From positions 186,001 to 250,000 of the forward strand of contig CAJTYV010000002.1 in the NCBI GenBank assembly GCA_910584195.1: a stretch of 64,000 nucleotides of DNA. The letters are read 5' to 3'. The number at the start of each line of letters is the position of its first letter. Position 1 is the first letter of the stretch. The notes beneath the pieces are model-generated. The model was not told the origin of the DNA and ran no database searches. It was given only the letters and a program-made list of their open reading frames with translations. The DNA comes from an uncultured Ruminococcus sp. Lineage in GTDB: Bacteria > Bacillota > Clostridia > Oscillospirales > Ruminococcaceae. Positions 8,616 to 17,118 of this stretch are shown one piece after another. Both the position numbers and the translations under genes were made by a program.

Positions 8616-9861
8616 ACAAATAATCGTTCAGCACAGGCTGTAAGCCCTCGTCCGCCATATCTGAATACATTTTTCCGAGACTTCTTTCATCGTTTATTTC
8701 AAACTGCTCGTCGCCCTCCGCTGAATCCGTCTCCTTTCCTGTGTATTTGCTCTCATGATCTCCTATACCCGTTGAAACTCCGGCAGATACCTTTGTAGCG
8801 CATATCTTGACAATGCCGTTGCGGAAGCTTTCGCTTTCCCTCGATGATACGGTGATACCGCAGAAGGGCAGGAAAATACGATAGGCGCAGAGTATCTGAC
8901 AAAGCTGCCTTTCATGAACGTCCAAAGGATTTATCTCGCCGTTATTGATTATAGGACGAAGCCGCGGACAAGACAGAGAAATTTCCGCATGAGGATATTT
9001 CCTCTGCAAATAGTATACGTGCAGTGCGCTTGCAAGAGCGTCTCTCCGAAAATCGGAAAGTCCAAGCAGTGCAGAGCATGCTATTCCTCTCATTCCAGCC
9101 ATTAACGCACGCTCCTGTGCTTCAAAGCGGTACGGAAAAACGCGTTTATGTCCCAGTAAATGAAGCTGCTCGTAACGGTTGCTGTCATAGGTTTCCTGAA
9201 ACACCGTAACATAATCGACTCCGCACTCATGCAGATACCTGTATTCATCGGTATTTACAGGATATATCTCGATCCCCACCATGCGAAAATATTTTCTTGC
9301 AAGCTTACAAGCCTCGCCAATGTATTCGACGCTTGATTTGGAACGGCTTTCGCCTGTAAGAATCAGTATTTCCTCCATGCCGCTTTCCGCTATCACTTTC
9401 ATTTCACGGTCTATCTGCTCCATAGTGAGCTTCATGCGGCGTATATCGTTGTAGCAGTTGAATCCGCAGTAAACGCAGTAATTTTCGCAATAGTTAGCTA
9501 TATATAACGGAGTGAACAAATATACCGTGTTGCCGAAGTGTTTTTGAGTTTCAAGCCTTGCACGCTCCGCCATTTTTTCAAGAAACGGCTCTGCCGCCGG
9601 CGATAAAAACGCCTTGAAATCCTCTATGGTACAGTTTTCATGAGCTAAAGCACGCTGAACGTCCGCGGCTGTATAACTGCCGTAATCGTACTCATTTATG
9701 GCTGAAATCACCTTTGTGTAAATATCGGAATTTATACGCTCCATACCGTCCATATATTTCATATGATCTGTACGTGAGGACGGGTCTGTTTCAAGCTCGT
9801 GCTTGCGCTTTAAAGCCGCCTCTGAAAGCTTTTCCGAATCTACAAAATAATTATTTTCCAT
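8608..9861 (-). CDS. thiH: 2-iminoacetate synthase ThiH (tyrosine lyase)
   Basis: 417 residues. Radical-SAM motif CENYCVYCGF (C-x3-C-x2-C) around residue 130, followed by MEEILILTGE. ThiH cleaves tyrosine to dehydroglycine and p-cresol; the dehydroglycine feeds ThiG. Anaerobes use this in place of the oxygen-requiring glycine oxidase ThiO, so it fits an anaerobic host. It sits 9 bp downstream of thiG. Confidence 0.95.
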   Translation of the reverse strand: MENNYFVDSEKLSEAALKRKHELETDPSSRTDHMKYMDGMERINSDIYTKVISAINEYDYGSYTAADVQRALAHENCTIEDFKAFLSPAAEPFLEKMAERARLETQKHFGNTVYLFTPLYIANYCENYCVYCGFNCYNDIRRMKLTMEQIDREMKVIAESGMEEILILTGESRSKSSVEYIGEACKLARKYFRMVGIEIYPVNTDEYRYLHECGVDYVTVFQETYDSNRYEQLHLLGHKRVFPYRFEAQERALMAGMRGIACSALLGLSDFRRDALASALHVYYLQRKYPHAEISLSCPRLRPIINNGEINPLDVHERQLCQILCAYRIFLPFCGITVSSRESESFRNGIVKICATKVSAGVSTGIGDHESKYTGKETDSAEGDEQFEINDERSLGKMYSDMADEGLQPVLNDYLYV

Positions 9862-9870
9862 TTTTACACC

Positions 9871-10644
9871 TCAGTCGCGAAGAAATCCTGTAAGCGCATC
9901 GGAGGGAGACGCTCCTCTTGTGAGGACTCGTCCCAATCCCGATAAATAGGCTTTTCTGCCCGCTTCAACAGCCTGACGGAAAGCCTCTGCCATTACGGGA
10001 AGATCACCGGCGGTCGCTAATGCGGTATTGGACATGACAGCCGCCGCGCCCATTTCCATAGCTTCACACGCCTGAGAAGGTCTGCCGATACCTGCGTCAA
10101 CAATAACAGGCAGGTCTATCTCGTCTATTAAAATCTGTATAAAATCCCGTGTCGCAAGACCTTTATTTGAACCTATAGGCGATGCAAGAGGCATTACGGA
10201 AGCTGCTCCTGCATTTACAAGATCACGGGCGGTATTAAGATCAGGGTACATATACGGCATTACCACAAATCCCTCTTTTGCGAGAATTTCCGTTGCCCGT
10301 ACCGTTTCGGCGTTATCGGGAAGCAGATACTTTGTATCGCGCATTATTTCAATTTTAACGAAATCTCCGCACCCGAGTTCTCTTGCAAGACGAGCTATCC
10401 GCACCGCTTCATCGGCAGTTCTTGCGCCGGAAGTATTCGGCAGAAGCGTTACGTCCTTGGGAATATAATCGAGAATATTCTCGCTTTCCGCAGTATTTGC
10501 ACGGCGTACCGCAAGAGTTATAATCTCAGCTCCTGCATACTTCACTGCCGCTTCGATAAGTTTAAGGGAATATTTTCCCGAACCTAAAATAAATCGGGAG
10601 TTAAATTCATGTCCTCCGATAACCAGTTTGTCGTTTTCTATCAT
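9871..10644 (-). CDS. thiG: Thiazole synthase ThiG
   Basis: 257 residues from ATG 10644, which is 7 nt from AAGGAGG; an in-frame ATG at 10650 is too close to that site. ThiG is a TIM-barrel enzyme that builds the thiazole ring from deoxyxylulose-5-phosphate, dehydroglycine and ThiS-thiocarboxylate. Motifs include SRFILGSGKY, ITLAVRR, LLPNTSGART, PIGSNKG, VDAGIGRPSQA and SNTALATA. It directly follows thiF. Confidence 0.96.
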   Translation of the reverse strand: MIENDKLVIGGHEFNSRFILGSGKYSLKLIEAAVKYAGAEIITLAVRRANTAESENILDYIPKDVTLLPNTSGARTADEAVRIARLARELGCGDFVKIEIMRDTKYLLPDNAETVRATEILAKEGFVVMPYMYPDLNTARDLVNAGAASVMPLASPIGSNKGLATRDFIQILIDEIDLPVIVDAGIGRPSQACEAMEMGAAAVMSNTALATAGDLPVMAEAFRQAVEAGRKAYLSGLGRVLTRGASPSDALTGFLRD

Positions 10645-10646
10645 AT

Positions 10647-11285
10647 TCATTCCTCCTTAAAATCTTCGTTTATTATTTGTATTACCTTATGCGCCTGATG
10701 AGCCGCGCACACCATTACACGAGATGCCAAAAGTCCTGTTCCCTCTGAAATATCGCTTTCGCCGTCGCCTGATAAGTAAAATCTTTTAGTTATCCTCCGC
10801 GTCCGTATTGTATTGGCGGAAGAAAGCCCAGCCATTCCCGAGGCAGCTACAAGATATTTTTCCGGAAACCGTTCAAGAACACAGTTTACAAGCTCCGCCT
10901 TTGCTTCGGGGCAGTCGAACGCTTCGCATATTATATCCTCAGAAGCGAGTATTTCGGGAATATTTTCCTCGGTAAGCCGTACCGTCGTTCCGACTATTTC
11001 ACAATAAGGGTTGATTTTTTTCAGAATTTCATACAGAGCGTCCGTTTTGTACTGCCCTAACTGCTCCAAAAAATATTGCTGACGATTAATATTTGAAATA
11101 TCCACGCGGTCAAAATCAATTATCCTGATATGTCCCACGCCTGCACGGGCAAGACATACGGCTATATTAGAACCAAGTCCGCCAAGTCCGCACACAGCCG
11201 TTCTCGCTGAGAAAAGCTTTTTTTGCAGCTCCGCTCCGTGACGTTCAGCCAAAACGCTGTATATTTCTTCACGAGTTGGTATCAT
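10647..11285 (-). CDS. thiF: ThiS adenylyltransferase ThiF
   Basis: 212 residues from ATG 11285 (start MIPTREEI), preceded by GGGAGG. A longer start at 11306 inside thiS is possible but less like the family. The E1-like Rossmann domain shows GLGGLGSNIAVCLARAG (nucleotide loop), DFDRVDISNINRQQY and GMAGL. It activates the C-terminal glycine of ThiS by adenylation before sulfur transfer. The CxxC zinc pairs of longer E1 homologues are absent, as in short clostridial ThiF. Confidence 0.93.
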   Translation of the reverse strand: MIPTREEIYSVLAERHGAELQKKLFSARTAVCGLGGLGSNIAVCLARAGVGHIRIIDFDRVDISNINRQQYFLEQLGQYKTDALYEILKKINPYCEIVGTTVRLTEENIPEILASEDIICEAFDCPEAKAELVNCVLERFPEKYLVAASGMAGLSSANTIRTRRITKRFYLSGDGESDISEGTGLLASRVMVCAAHQAHKVIQIINEDFKEE

Positions 11286-11289
11286 TGCA

Positions 11290-11484
11290 TCAGCCGCCTC
11301 CCACAAAACGGACTATCTCAACGGAGTCTCCGTCCTTTACAAACGTTTCGGAATATCTCGCTTTCGGTACTATTTCCACATTAAGTTCAACTGCCACTCG
11401 CTGCGATGAATAGCCTAAAGCTTCAAGCAGTTCCGCAATGCTTTTTCCCGAAGCGTCTTTCATTTCGCCATTGATCTTTACCAT
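11290..11484 (-). CDS. thiS: Sulfur carrier protein ThiS
   Basis: 64 residues from ATG 11484 with GGAGTG upstream; the upstream part of the open frame lies in the terminator hairpin. It is a ubiquitin-like fold ending RFVGGG. The C-terminal Gly-Gly becomes the thiocarboxylate that donates sulfur to ThiG. It is the first gene of the operon, directly behind the TPP riboswitch. Confidence 0.93.
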   Translation of the reverse strand: MVKINGEMKDASGKSIAELLEALGYSSQRVAVELNVEIVPKARYSETFVKDGDSVEIVRFVGGG

Positions 11485-11498
11485 AACATCACTCCAAA

Positions 11499-11525
11499 CA
11501 AAAAAGGTCTGCAAACGCAGACCTC
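11499..11525 (-). terminator. Regulated terminator of the TPP riboswitch
   Basis: On the minus strand AGGTCTGC-gttt-GCAGACCT is followed by TTTTTT, between the TPP aptamer and thiS. When thiamine pyrophosphate is bound the terminator should form and shut off the operon. Confidence 0.9.
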
Positions 11526-11540
11526 CATAAACACTTTATG

Positions 11541-11636
11541 TTCCCTACGTTGGCATTATCCAAATCAGGTTCGGGCAATACTGCCCACGGGTCGAAGGTC
11601 AAACCTTCCTCTCAGCCTGTAATACAAGCTCCCCTC
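11541..11636 (-). promoter_or_regulatory. TPP riboswitch (THI box) of the thiamine operon
   Basis: On the minus strand the aptamer holds GAGGGGAGC, then CTGAGAGG, GACCC, AACCTGAT, GGATAATGCCAACG and TAGGGAA, the strongly conserved THI-box core in the right order. A terminator follows before thiS, so control is by transcription termination. It should govern all seven thi genes down to thiC. Confidence 0.97.
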
Positions 11637-11651
11637 TTATTTACTTTAATC

Positions 11652-11680
11652 ATTATAACACACAAAAACAAAAATTGCAA
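11652..11680 (-). promoter_or_regulatory. Promoter of the thiamine operon
   Basis: TTGCAA (11675-11680), a 17-bp spacer and TATAAT (11652-11657) on the minus strand, ending 15 bp before the riboswitch aptamer. It is back to back with the padR promoter. Confidence 0.8.
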
Positions 11681-11732
11681 GGTATTTGGAAAAATTTTCC
11701 GAGTAATTTTTTTGAAAAAAATTAAAAAAGCC

Positions 11733-11761
11733 TTTACATTTCCATAAAATTGTGTTATAAT
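11733..11761 (+). promoter_or_regulatory. Promoter of the padR operon
   Basis: TTTACA (11733-11738), 17 bp, TATAAT (11756-11761). The predicted start near 11768 excludes the in-frame ATG at 11766 as the translation start. Confidence 0.8.
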
Positions 11762-11807
11762 ACAAATGTGGACAAAATATCAAAAAACATTTTTAGAAAA
11801 TATTATA

Positions 11808-12167
11808 ATGGAAAGTGAGATAAAAATAGTGCAGGTTCGTGAACATTTTAAACGTGGAGTGTCTGAAATAGCTATACTCCAATTGCTCAGTGAACGTGAT
11901 ATGTACGGTTATGAGCTGCTCAGAGAATTGGAGAAAAGAAGCCAGAACAAATTTGTTCTTAAATACAGCTCCTTGTATCCTGTTCTTTACAGATTAATAG
12001 ATAAGGGAATAATCTCGGATACTCAGAAACTTGTAGGCAGAAGAAGAACCCGAGTTTATTATCATATAACAGAAAATGGAAAGGAGTATTTCGAAGAACT
12101 GAAGGCAGAGTATTATTTTATCACCGAAGGCTTCAATAATCTTATGAACTATCAGGAGAATGAGTAA
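11808..12167 (+). CDS. PadR-family transcriptional regulator
   Basis: 119 residues from ATG 11808. The winged-helix PadR domain is clear: RGVSEIAILQLLSERDMYGYELLREL, SLYPVLYRLIDKGIIS, RVYYHITENGKEYFEEL. PadR repressors of this short type often control the membrane protein encoded next to them. The stop overlaps the next start by one base (TAATG). No operator could be identified. The ribosome site is weak, so the start is less certain. Confidence 0.9.
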   Translation: MESEIKIVQVREHFKRGVSEIAILQLLSERDMYGYELLRELEKRSQNKFVLKYSSLYPVLYRLIDKGIISDTQKLVGRRRTRVYYHITENGKEYFEELKAEYYFITEGFNNLMNYQENE

Positions 12168-12592
12168 TGGCTATGAAAATCAATAATAAAAATGAAAAAA
12201 AGTATTTGCGTGAAACTAAGAATCTTCTTATTTGCAACGCAAAAAAGAAAAATGACGCTTTAAAAGCTTATCAAAACGAAATTGAGGAGTATCTTGATGA
12301 AAATCCAAATGCGAACTACGAAAATATCGTAGAATTTTTTGGTTCGCCGTTGGAAGCCGCTACGGAAGTTGCGGCAGATGTTCCGATAACGTACATAAAA
12401 AAGCGAATGAATATTGTTGCTACTGTTTTAGTGGGAGTTATTGCAGCCGTTGTTATTTGGGGTATCGGAGTTACTGCTGCGGTGATTGATTCACATGTTT
12501 CATCTATCGCATACTTTGAAGAAGAACTTACAATAGGTTCTGAAATTGACGATAACAATATTACATTGCCTACAGATGTATCACAAGACTAA
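12167..12592 (+). CDS. HAAS-like (DUF1700-type) membrane protein paired with PadR
   Basis: 141 residues. The N-terminal 70 residues are helical and charged and include the EYLDENPNANYENIVEFFGSP-type segment of HAAS/DUF1700 domains, typically encoded next to PadR regulators. One membrane helix follows (about 84-106) and then a short acidic tail. Such pairs are thought to form signalling or anti-regulator units. The assignment rests on pattern and neighbourhood only. It overlaps padR by one base. Confidence 0.65.
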   Translation: MAMKINNKNEKKYLRETKNLLICNAKKKNDALKAYQNEIEEYLDENPNANYENIVEFFGSPLEAATEVAADVPITYIKKRMNIVATVLVGVIAAVVIWGIGVTAAVIDSHVSSIAYFEEELTIGSEIDDNNITLPTDVSQD

Positions 12593-12616
12593 AAAACAAT
12601 TTTAAAGGAGTTAATT

Positions 12617-13090
12617 ATGAAAAGGAATTTTATTACATCTTTAATCGTATCTCTCGTTATGCTGATCGGATGCTTTGCTATCCCGATGTCTGCATCAGCA
12701 TCAGAAGAGCCGACGACAATCGTTTCCACCGAATATTTTGAGGACGGTTCTTATATTGTTACTACACTTACTCTCCCCAACAACAAAGCAAGATCTACCA
12801 AACCTGCTTCAAAAACATCTACCGCCAGAAACTCAAGTGGTACTGCTTTATGGTCATATACTTTAAGTGCAACTTTCACATATGACGGCAACGATTCAAA
12901 ATGTACAAGCGTATCCGATTCATATACGATCTATGACAGCAATTGGTATAAGCACAGCAGTTCATGCGGCAAAGACGGCAATTATGCATTTGGTACAATT
13001 GTAATGAAGAAAAAGACTTTAGGAGTTGTAGTAGATACAGTTACTAAATCTTTAAATTTATCATGCGACAAATACGGAAATATAGTTTGA
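12617..13090 (+). CDS. Small secreted protein, third member of the PadR operon
   Basis: 157 residues. A signal peptide (about 1-29, with a likely cut after SASA) is followed by TIVSTEYFEDGSYIVTTLTL, a Ser/Thr/Lys-rich stretch, and a C-terminal region of beta-strand character with three Cys (about 101, 118 and 151). I recognise no named domain with certainty. It starts 24 bp after the HAAS-like gene and ends at a strong terminator, so it is probably an exported output of this regulatory unit. Confidence 0.6.
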   Translation: MKRNFITSLIVSLVMLIGCFAIPMSASASEEPTTIVSTEYFEDGSYIVTTLTLPNNKARSTKPASKTSTARNSSGTALWSYTLSATFTYDGNDSKCTSVSDSYTIYDSNWYKHSSSCGKDGNYAFGTIVMKKKTLGVVVDTVTKSLNLSCDKYGNIV

Positions 13091-13110
13091 TCTTTTCTTT
13101 CCTTAATTAA

Positions 13111-13143
13111 AAAACAGCGGACAAGTTATGTCCGCTGTTTTTT
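13111..13143. terminator. Bidirectional terminator
   Basis: AAAACAGCGGAC-aagttat-GTCCGCTGTTTT, T-rich on both strands. It serves the PadR operon from the left and the DUF4190-like gene from the right. Confidence 0.9.
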
Positions 13144-13146
13144 ATG

Positions 13147-13743
13147 TTATAAATCAATCGGAGTCTCTCCGAAATCATCAATATTCTTGTCGTAATAATC
13201 ATCGTCGCTAAAGAAATCGTTGTCATCTATAATATCATCATCAATATAAGTATCTTTAAAATCTATAATATCGCTGAAAAAGTCCTCAAAATCGTCATAA
13301 CCAAGAATATACCAGTATCTGTCATATTCTTCGTCATTGTACTTCTCAAATTCTTCGGGAATTTCGCCTGTTTCACGGTACTCCTCAGCATACTGATCAG
13401 AATTAATGATAATATAACTTATATCGCGGCTCATTGACCCGAACATCAATTGAGAAGCCGCCATAATTATGATAGTAAAAGCCGAAATAACAATTCCCGA
13501 TACCGCAAACGCCGTACCGCGCCATTTTTTCACAAGTGAAATTATTCCAAATACAATCGAAACAGGCGCGGCAATATAGGTACAGCAGCAACAGAAAACA
13601 ATATTGACTATACTCATCACAAAACTGACAATAGCCGCCCATATCGGCTTCTGACCGTCTCCAATATTATAAAACTGCCTGTATGGGTCGTTATTGAAGC
13701 CGTTTGGATTCTGACTGTAATTATTGGGGTTATAATCTTCCAT
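13147..13743 (-). CDS. DUF4190-like membrane protein with acidic C-terminal tail
   Basis: 198 residues from ATG 13743 (AAAGGTG upstream). An N-terminal Asn/Pro/Tyr/Gln-rich tail (about 1-30) is followed by two membrane helices with a CCCC cluster and the phrase FGIISLVKKWRGTAFAVSGIVIS, typical of DUF4190. A long soluble tail then becomes extremely rich in Asp, Tyr and Ile (last 60 residues). The function is unknown. It is 20 bp downstream of metA and may be co-transcribed. Confidence 0.7.
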   Translation of the reverse strand: MEDYNPNNYSQNPNGFNNDPYRQFYNIGDGQKPIWAAIVSFVMSIVNIVFCCCCTYIAAPVSIVFGIISLVKKWRGTAFAVSGIVISAFTIIIMAASQLMFGSMSRDISYIIINSDQYAEEYRETGEIPEEFEKYNDEEYDRYWYILGYDDFEDFFSDIIDFKDTYIDDDIIDDNDFFSDDDYYDKNIDDFGETPIDL

Positions 13744-13763
13744 AATCAACACCTTTTATTATT

Positions 13764-14711
13764 TTAAAAATCTGTTTCCCAAGTCCAGCTTCGTATCTCC
13801 AGCTCGTCCAAATTATACGGGGTACGCTGGTAAACACAGTAATTCAGCCAATTTGAAAACATCAGATTAGCCGTACATCTCCATGAGAAAAACGGGGTAT
13901 TCTTCGGGTCGTCATTCGGAAAATAGTTGTATGGCATCTGAATATCCATGCCCTTTTTAAGGTCACGAAAATACTCAGAACCGATAGTATCGCGGTCATA
14001 TTCCGAATGTCCCGTAATAAAATACTGTCTGCCGTTTTTATTCGCAATAATATGAACGCCGGATATATCTGAACTTGTAAGAATTTCAAGCTGAGGCTCT
14101 TTTTCTATATCCTCGCGGCGAATCTCGGTATTTCGGCTGTGAGGAACATAGAAAATATCGTCAAATCCTCTTAGCAAAAGGCTGTTCTCAACCTCCGCCT
14201 TATGAGGAAAAATTCCGAACATTTTCTGAGCCAGCGGATATTTCGGTATTCCAAAATGATAATAAAGACCTGCCTGCGCCGCCCAGCATATATGGAGAGT
14301 TGAAAAAACATGCGTCTTTGACCACTCGAAAATACGTGTTATTTCTTCCCAGTAATCCACATCTTCATAATTCAGAAGCTCAACAGGCGCGCCTGTTACT
14401 ATCATACCGTCATAGCGGTGATCCTTTATCTCATCAAAGGTCTTGTAGAAGCTTTCAAGATGATGCCGCGATGTGTTTTTCGATACGTGAGACGCCATTT
14501 GCAGCAGTTCAATGTCAACTTGAAGAGGCGTATTGCTTAGAAGTCTCAGAAGCTGACATTCCGTCTCTATTTTTTTCGGCATTATATTAAGTATAACAAC
14601 TTTAAGCGGACGAATATCCTGATGTTCAGCCATTTCCTTTGACATTACGAATATATTCTCTTCTCCGAGCGTCTTAAACGCCGGAAGCTCCGATGAAATT
14701 CTGATCGGCAT
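13764..14711 (-). CDS. metA: Homoserine O-acyltransferase MetA, predicted acetyl-CoA type
   Basis: 315 residues, full length. MetA acylates homoserine in methionine synthesis. Catalytic Cys142 (LHICWAAQ), His235 and Glu237 (FITGHSEYD) are present. Residue 111 is Glu (GAPVELL). In Bacillus MetA a Glu at this position favours acetyl-CoA, while Gly gives succinyl-CoA, so the product is predicted to be O-acetylhomoserine despite the common succinyltransferase name. No SAM riboswitch precedes this gene. Confidence 0.95.
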   Translation of the reverse strand: MPIRISSELPAFKTLGEENIFVMSKEMAEHQDIRPLKVVILNIMPKKIETECQLLRLLSNTPLQVDIELLQMASHVSKNTSRHHLESFYKTFDEIKDHRYDGMIVTGAPVELLNYEDVDYWEEITRIFEWSKTHVFSTLHICWAAQAGLYYHFGIPKYPLAQKMFGIFPHKAEVENSLLLRGFDDIFYVPHSRNTEIRREDIEKEPQLEILTSSDISGVHIIANKNGRQYFITGHSEYDRDTIGSEYFRDLKKGMDIQMPYNYFPNDDPKNTPFFSWRCTANLMFSNWLNYCVYQRTPYNLDELEIRSWTWETDF

Positions 14712-14727
14712 ATCAATCGCCTCCTTT

Positions 14728-15108
14728 TCAGTTGACTTTTTTGTTTTTGCACGAAGCGCAGCCGTTCATAAAACTGTCCAAATTTTCACAGATATTAGTA
14801 TTATCCGTTAAAAATTTCAGCTTTCTAAGATTTACCATTAAATCGTCAGGCAGTTCAAAAATCATGGTTTCGATGCCTTTCAGCACACTTTTAAACATTA
14901 CTGACCGTACCAAACCGTCACATAGCATAAGATCTCCGCCATCGTCATAACCGTAGACCATAGTACGATCAGCTCCATAGGCATAAGCAATAAATCCGAC
15001 AGACTTTCCGCAGTCGATCGCTTCAGTTATATGAACATTGTTTGTTCCTGCCGCTTCAATGATACGCTCGTAACCCGAAGTATCAAATTTTTCCTGAATT
15101 TCCAGCAT
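14728..15108 (-). CDS. Conserved small cytoplasmic protein, unknown function
   Basis: 126 residues with no signal or membrane segment. There is a central region of beta-strand character (SVGFIAYAYGADRTMVYGYDD) and a C-terminal Cys pair (NGCASCKN). It lies between rluB (6 bp) and metA (16 bp) in the same direction, so it is probably part of this transcript. I do not recognise the family. Confidence 0.6.
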   Translation of the reverse strand: MLEIQEKFDTSGYERIIEAAGTNNVHITEAIDCGKSVGFIAYAYGADRTMVYGYDDGGDLMLCDGLVRSVMFKSVLKGIETMIFELPDDLMVNLRKLKFLTDNTNICENLDSFMNGCASCKNKKVN

Positions 15109-15114
15109 TTTACC

Positions 15115-15846
15115 TTATTTCTCCTTGCCGACAGCAGTTCTCAGCGCCCTCAGTTCATCGGCGGTCAGCTCTCGCCAAGTACCGGGTTTCAGCATGCCGA
15201 GACGAATTGGTCCTACGCTTATTCGGCGAAGTCTTGCAACTTCAAGTCCTACAGCTTCACACATTTTGCGTATCTGACGGTTTCTGCCCTCACGGATTGT
15301 TATGAGCAGCACGACTCTTCCCGGCTGCTTTTCTTTTACCACAATGTTTGCAGGCAAGGTCTTTCTTCCGTCTATCTCAACTCCACCGGAAAGCTTCACA
15401 AGCTGTTCGTCGCTTATATCGGGACGAACGGTAACTCTGTACGTCTTTGTTATATGACGGCTCGGATGCATTATACTGTTAGCAAGCTCACCGTCATTGG
15501 TGAAAAGCAGCAATCCCTCGGAATTTCTGTCAAGCCGTCCAACAGGGTATACGCGCTCTTCCACGCCATCCAAAAGATCCATAACGCAGCGGCGGTCAAG
15601 CTCGTCTGAAACGGTAGTGACATAACCTCTCGGCTTATTCATCATAATATATACAAAATTTCTTTTGCGGGGCATAACGAGTTTTTCACCGTCAATGGTG
15701 ATAAGATCCTGAAAACTGCATTTATCCCCTAACTTCACGGGATGTCCGTTCAGCTTTACCCTGCCCTTTGAAATAAGCTCCTCAGCCTTTCTCCTTGAAC
15801 AATATCCGCTGTCGGCTATCATTTTTTGAATTCTTATTTTTTCCAT
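15115..15846 (-). CDS. rluB: 23S rRNA pseudouridine synthase RluB (RsuA family)
   Basis: 243 residues. An N-terminal S4 RNA-binding domain (RIQKMIADSGYCSRRKAEELI) precedes the RsuA catalytic domain, with the catalytic Asp in VGRLDRNSEGLLLFTNDG and the basic REGRNRQIRKMCEAVG segment. It makes pseudouridine in the peptidyl-transferase region of 23S rRNA. Its start overlaps the stop of the carboxypeptidase gene (TAATG). Pairing with scpAB is common in Firmicutes. Confidence 0.93.
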   Translation of the reverse strand: MEKIRIQKMIADSGYCSRRKAEELISKGRVKLNGHPVKLGDKCSFQDLITIDGEKLVMPRKRNFVYIMMNKPRGYVTTVSDELDRRCVMDLLDGVEERVYPVGRLDRNSEGLLLFTNDGELANSIMHPSRHITKTYRVTVRPDISDEQLVKLSGGVEIDGRKTLPANIVVKEKQPGRVVLLITIREGRNRQIRKMCEAVGLEVARLRRISVGPIRLGMLKPGTWRELTADELRALRTAVGKEK

Positions 15847-16988
15847 TAATTAAAAATATCCTTTACCTTAGAAATAATTTTTTCCCATTTATTTTTTTCT
15901 TTTTTATCTGCCCCGGACTTATAGTCTGCATTCTCGGCAGCGTACAGGGGAATTCGGCGCAGTTCTCGTCCCTCGCAGGAAATAATAAGCTCAGCAGCCT
16001 CATCGCCCTCATTTATCGGAGCATACACAAACGGCGGAGCAGCTACGGTATACTCAAAACTTTCGGGGGAAGCTGACAATACAGTAAGATCCTCTACATT
16101 GCCACCGGCGGTCAGCCTTATAAAATCTCTGTCCGAACCTGCAACTGCCGCTGACATCTCCTGCGGGATTTCCGGAGAAACAGTCCTTACCTTACTAAAA
16201 CAACTGTCATAAAGCTTCATATGGTCGTTCCAATCATCAGGAGCATTCAGGGTAACGCATATAAGCCGTTTTCCGTCACGCTCACACGCAGACACAAGGC
16301 ATCGTCCGGCTTCATCTGTAAATCCTGTTTTAACTCCATATGTTCCGCTGTACAAAGCCAGAAGCTTATTAGTATTTTTGAGCCAACGCGTATACGGAGG
16401 ATTTCCGTATTCAAGCTTTAACGTCTCCGAAGAGCATATTTCCCGAAAAATATCGTTTTTAAGAGCCTCCGCCGCCAAAACAGCCATGTCGCGCGCGGAA
16501 GAACCGTGTCCTACGCCCTCCAAACCGGAAGGAGTAACAAAATAGGTTTTAGTCAGCCCCATAGTCTCCGCACGATCGTTCATAATATCTGCAAATGCTT
16601 CAATACTTCCGGCTATTTCAACAGCAGCAGCATTTGCACCGTCATTTCCCGATGGAAGAAGCATTCCGCAGGCAAGAGCATATTTAGTAACAGTATCTCC
16701 TTCCTGCAAACCCATAGACGAACCTTCAACATGAATTGCATCGGAGTCTACAGTAAAAGGCGTATAAAGATCGCCGCTCTCAAGACAAATAAGAGCGGTC
16801 ATGATTTTTGTAGTGCTTGCCATAGGAAGCTTTTCGTCACCGTTCTTTGAGTAAACAAGCTCTCCGGTATCAGCAGAAATAACAGCCGCCGCTTTGGCGG
16901 AAATATCAATATTTTCTGCATGAACATAAGGAATATGAACAAATGCAAGACAGCACAACGCAGCTGATGCAGCTAAAACTTTCTTCAT
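15846..16988 (-). CDS. D-alanyl-D-alanine carboxypeptidase (S11, DacB/DacF type)
   Basis: 380 residues from ATG 16988, with GGAGG 8 nt upstream. A signal peptide (about 1-25) is followed by the three penicillin-binding motifs: SxxK in ASTTKIM, SxN in PSGNDGANAAA, and KTG in VKTGFTDEAG. A C-terminal beta-sandwich of the PBP5 type (about 270-355) and a lysine-rich tail complete it. It trims the terminal D-Ala from peptidoglycan stem peptides outside the membrane. Proximity to gerW suggests a role around spore cortex formation, which is inference. Confidence 0.92.
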   Translation of the reverse strand: MKKVLAASAALCCLAFVHIPYVHAENIDISAKAAAVISADTGELVYSKNGDEKLPMASTTKIMTALICLESGDLYTPFTVDSDAIHVEGSSMGLQEGDTVTKYALACGMLLPSGNDGANAAAVEIAGSIEAFADIMNDRAETMGLTKTYFVTPSGLEGVGHGSSARDMAVLAAEALKNDIFREICSSETLKLEYGNPPYTRWLKNTNKLLALYSGTYGVKTGFTDEAGRCLVSACERDGKRLICVTLNAPDDWNDHMKLYDSCFSKVRTVSPEIPQEMSAAVAGSDRDFIRLTAGGNVEDLTVLSASPESFEYTVAAPPFVYAPINEGDEAAELIISCEGRELRRIPLYAAENADYKSGADKKEKNKWEKIISKVKDIFN

Positions 16989-17118
16989 AATACAAACCTC
17001 CGTAATAATACTCAAAGCAGAACGCTTAAATTTAACTTGACGTAACAATGACAAAACGGCGTATCTGCGTTTTTCTTCATTTTATGCGGAGGTTGTACTT
17101 ATTATGCCGAATTTCGCA

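Noticed and set aside
14712..14727. A SAM riboswitch for metA.
   Set aside because: Only 16 bp separate metA from the gene upstream and no S-box elements are present; the S-box of this window belongs to metK.
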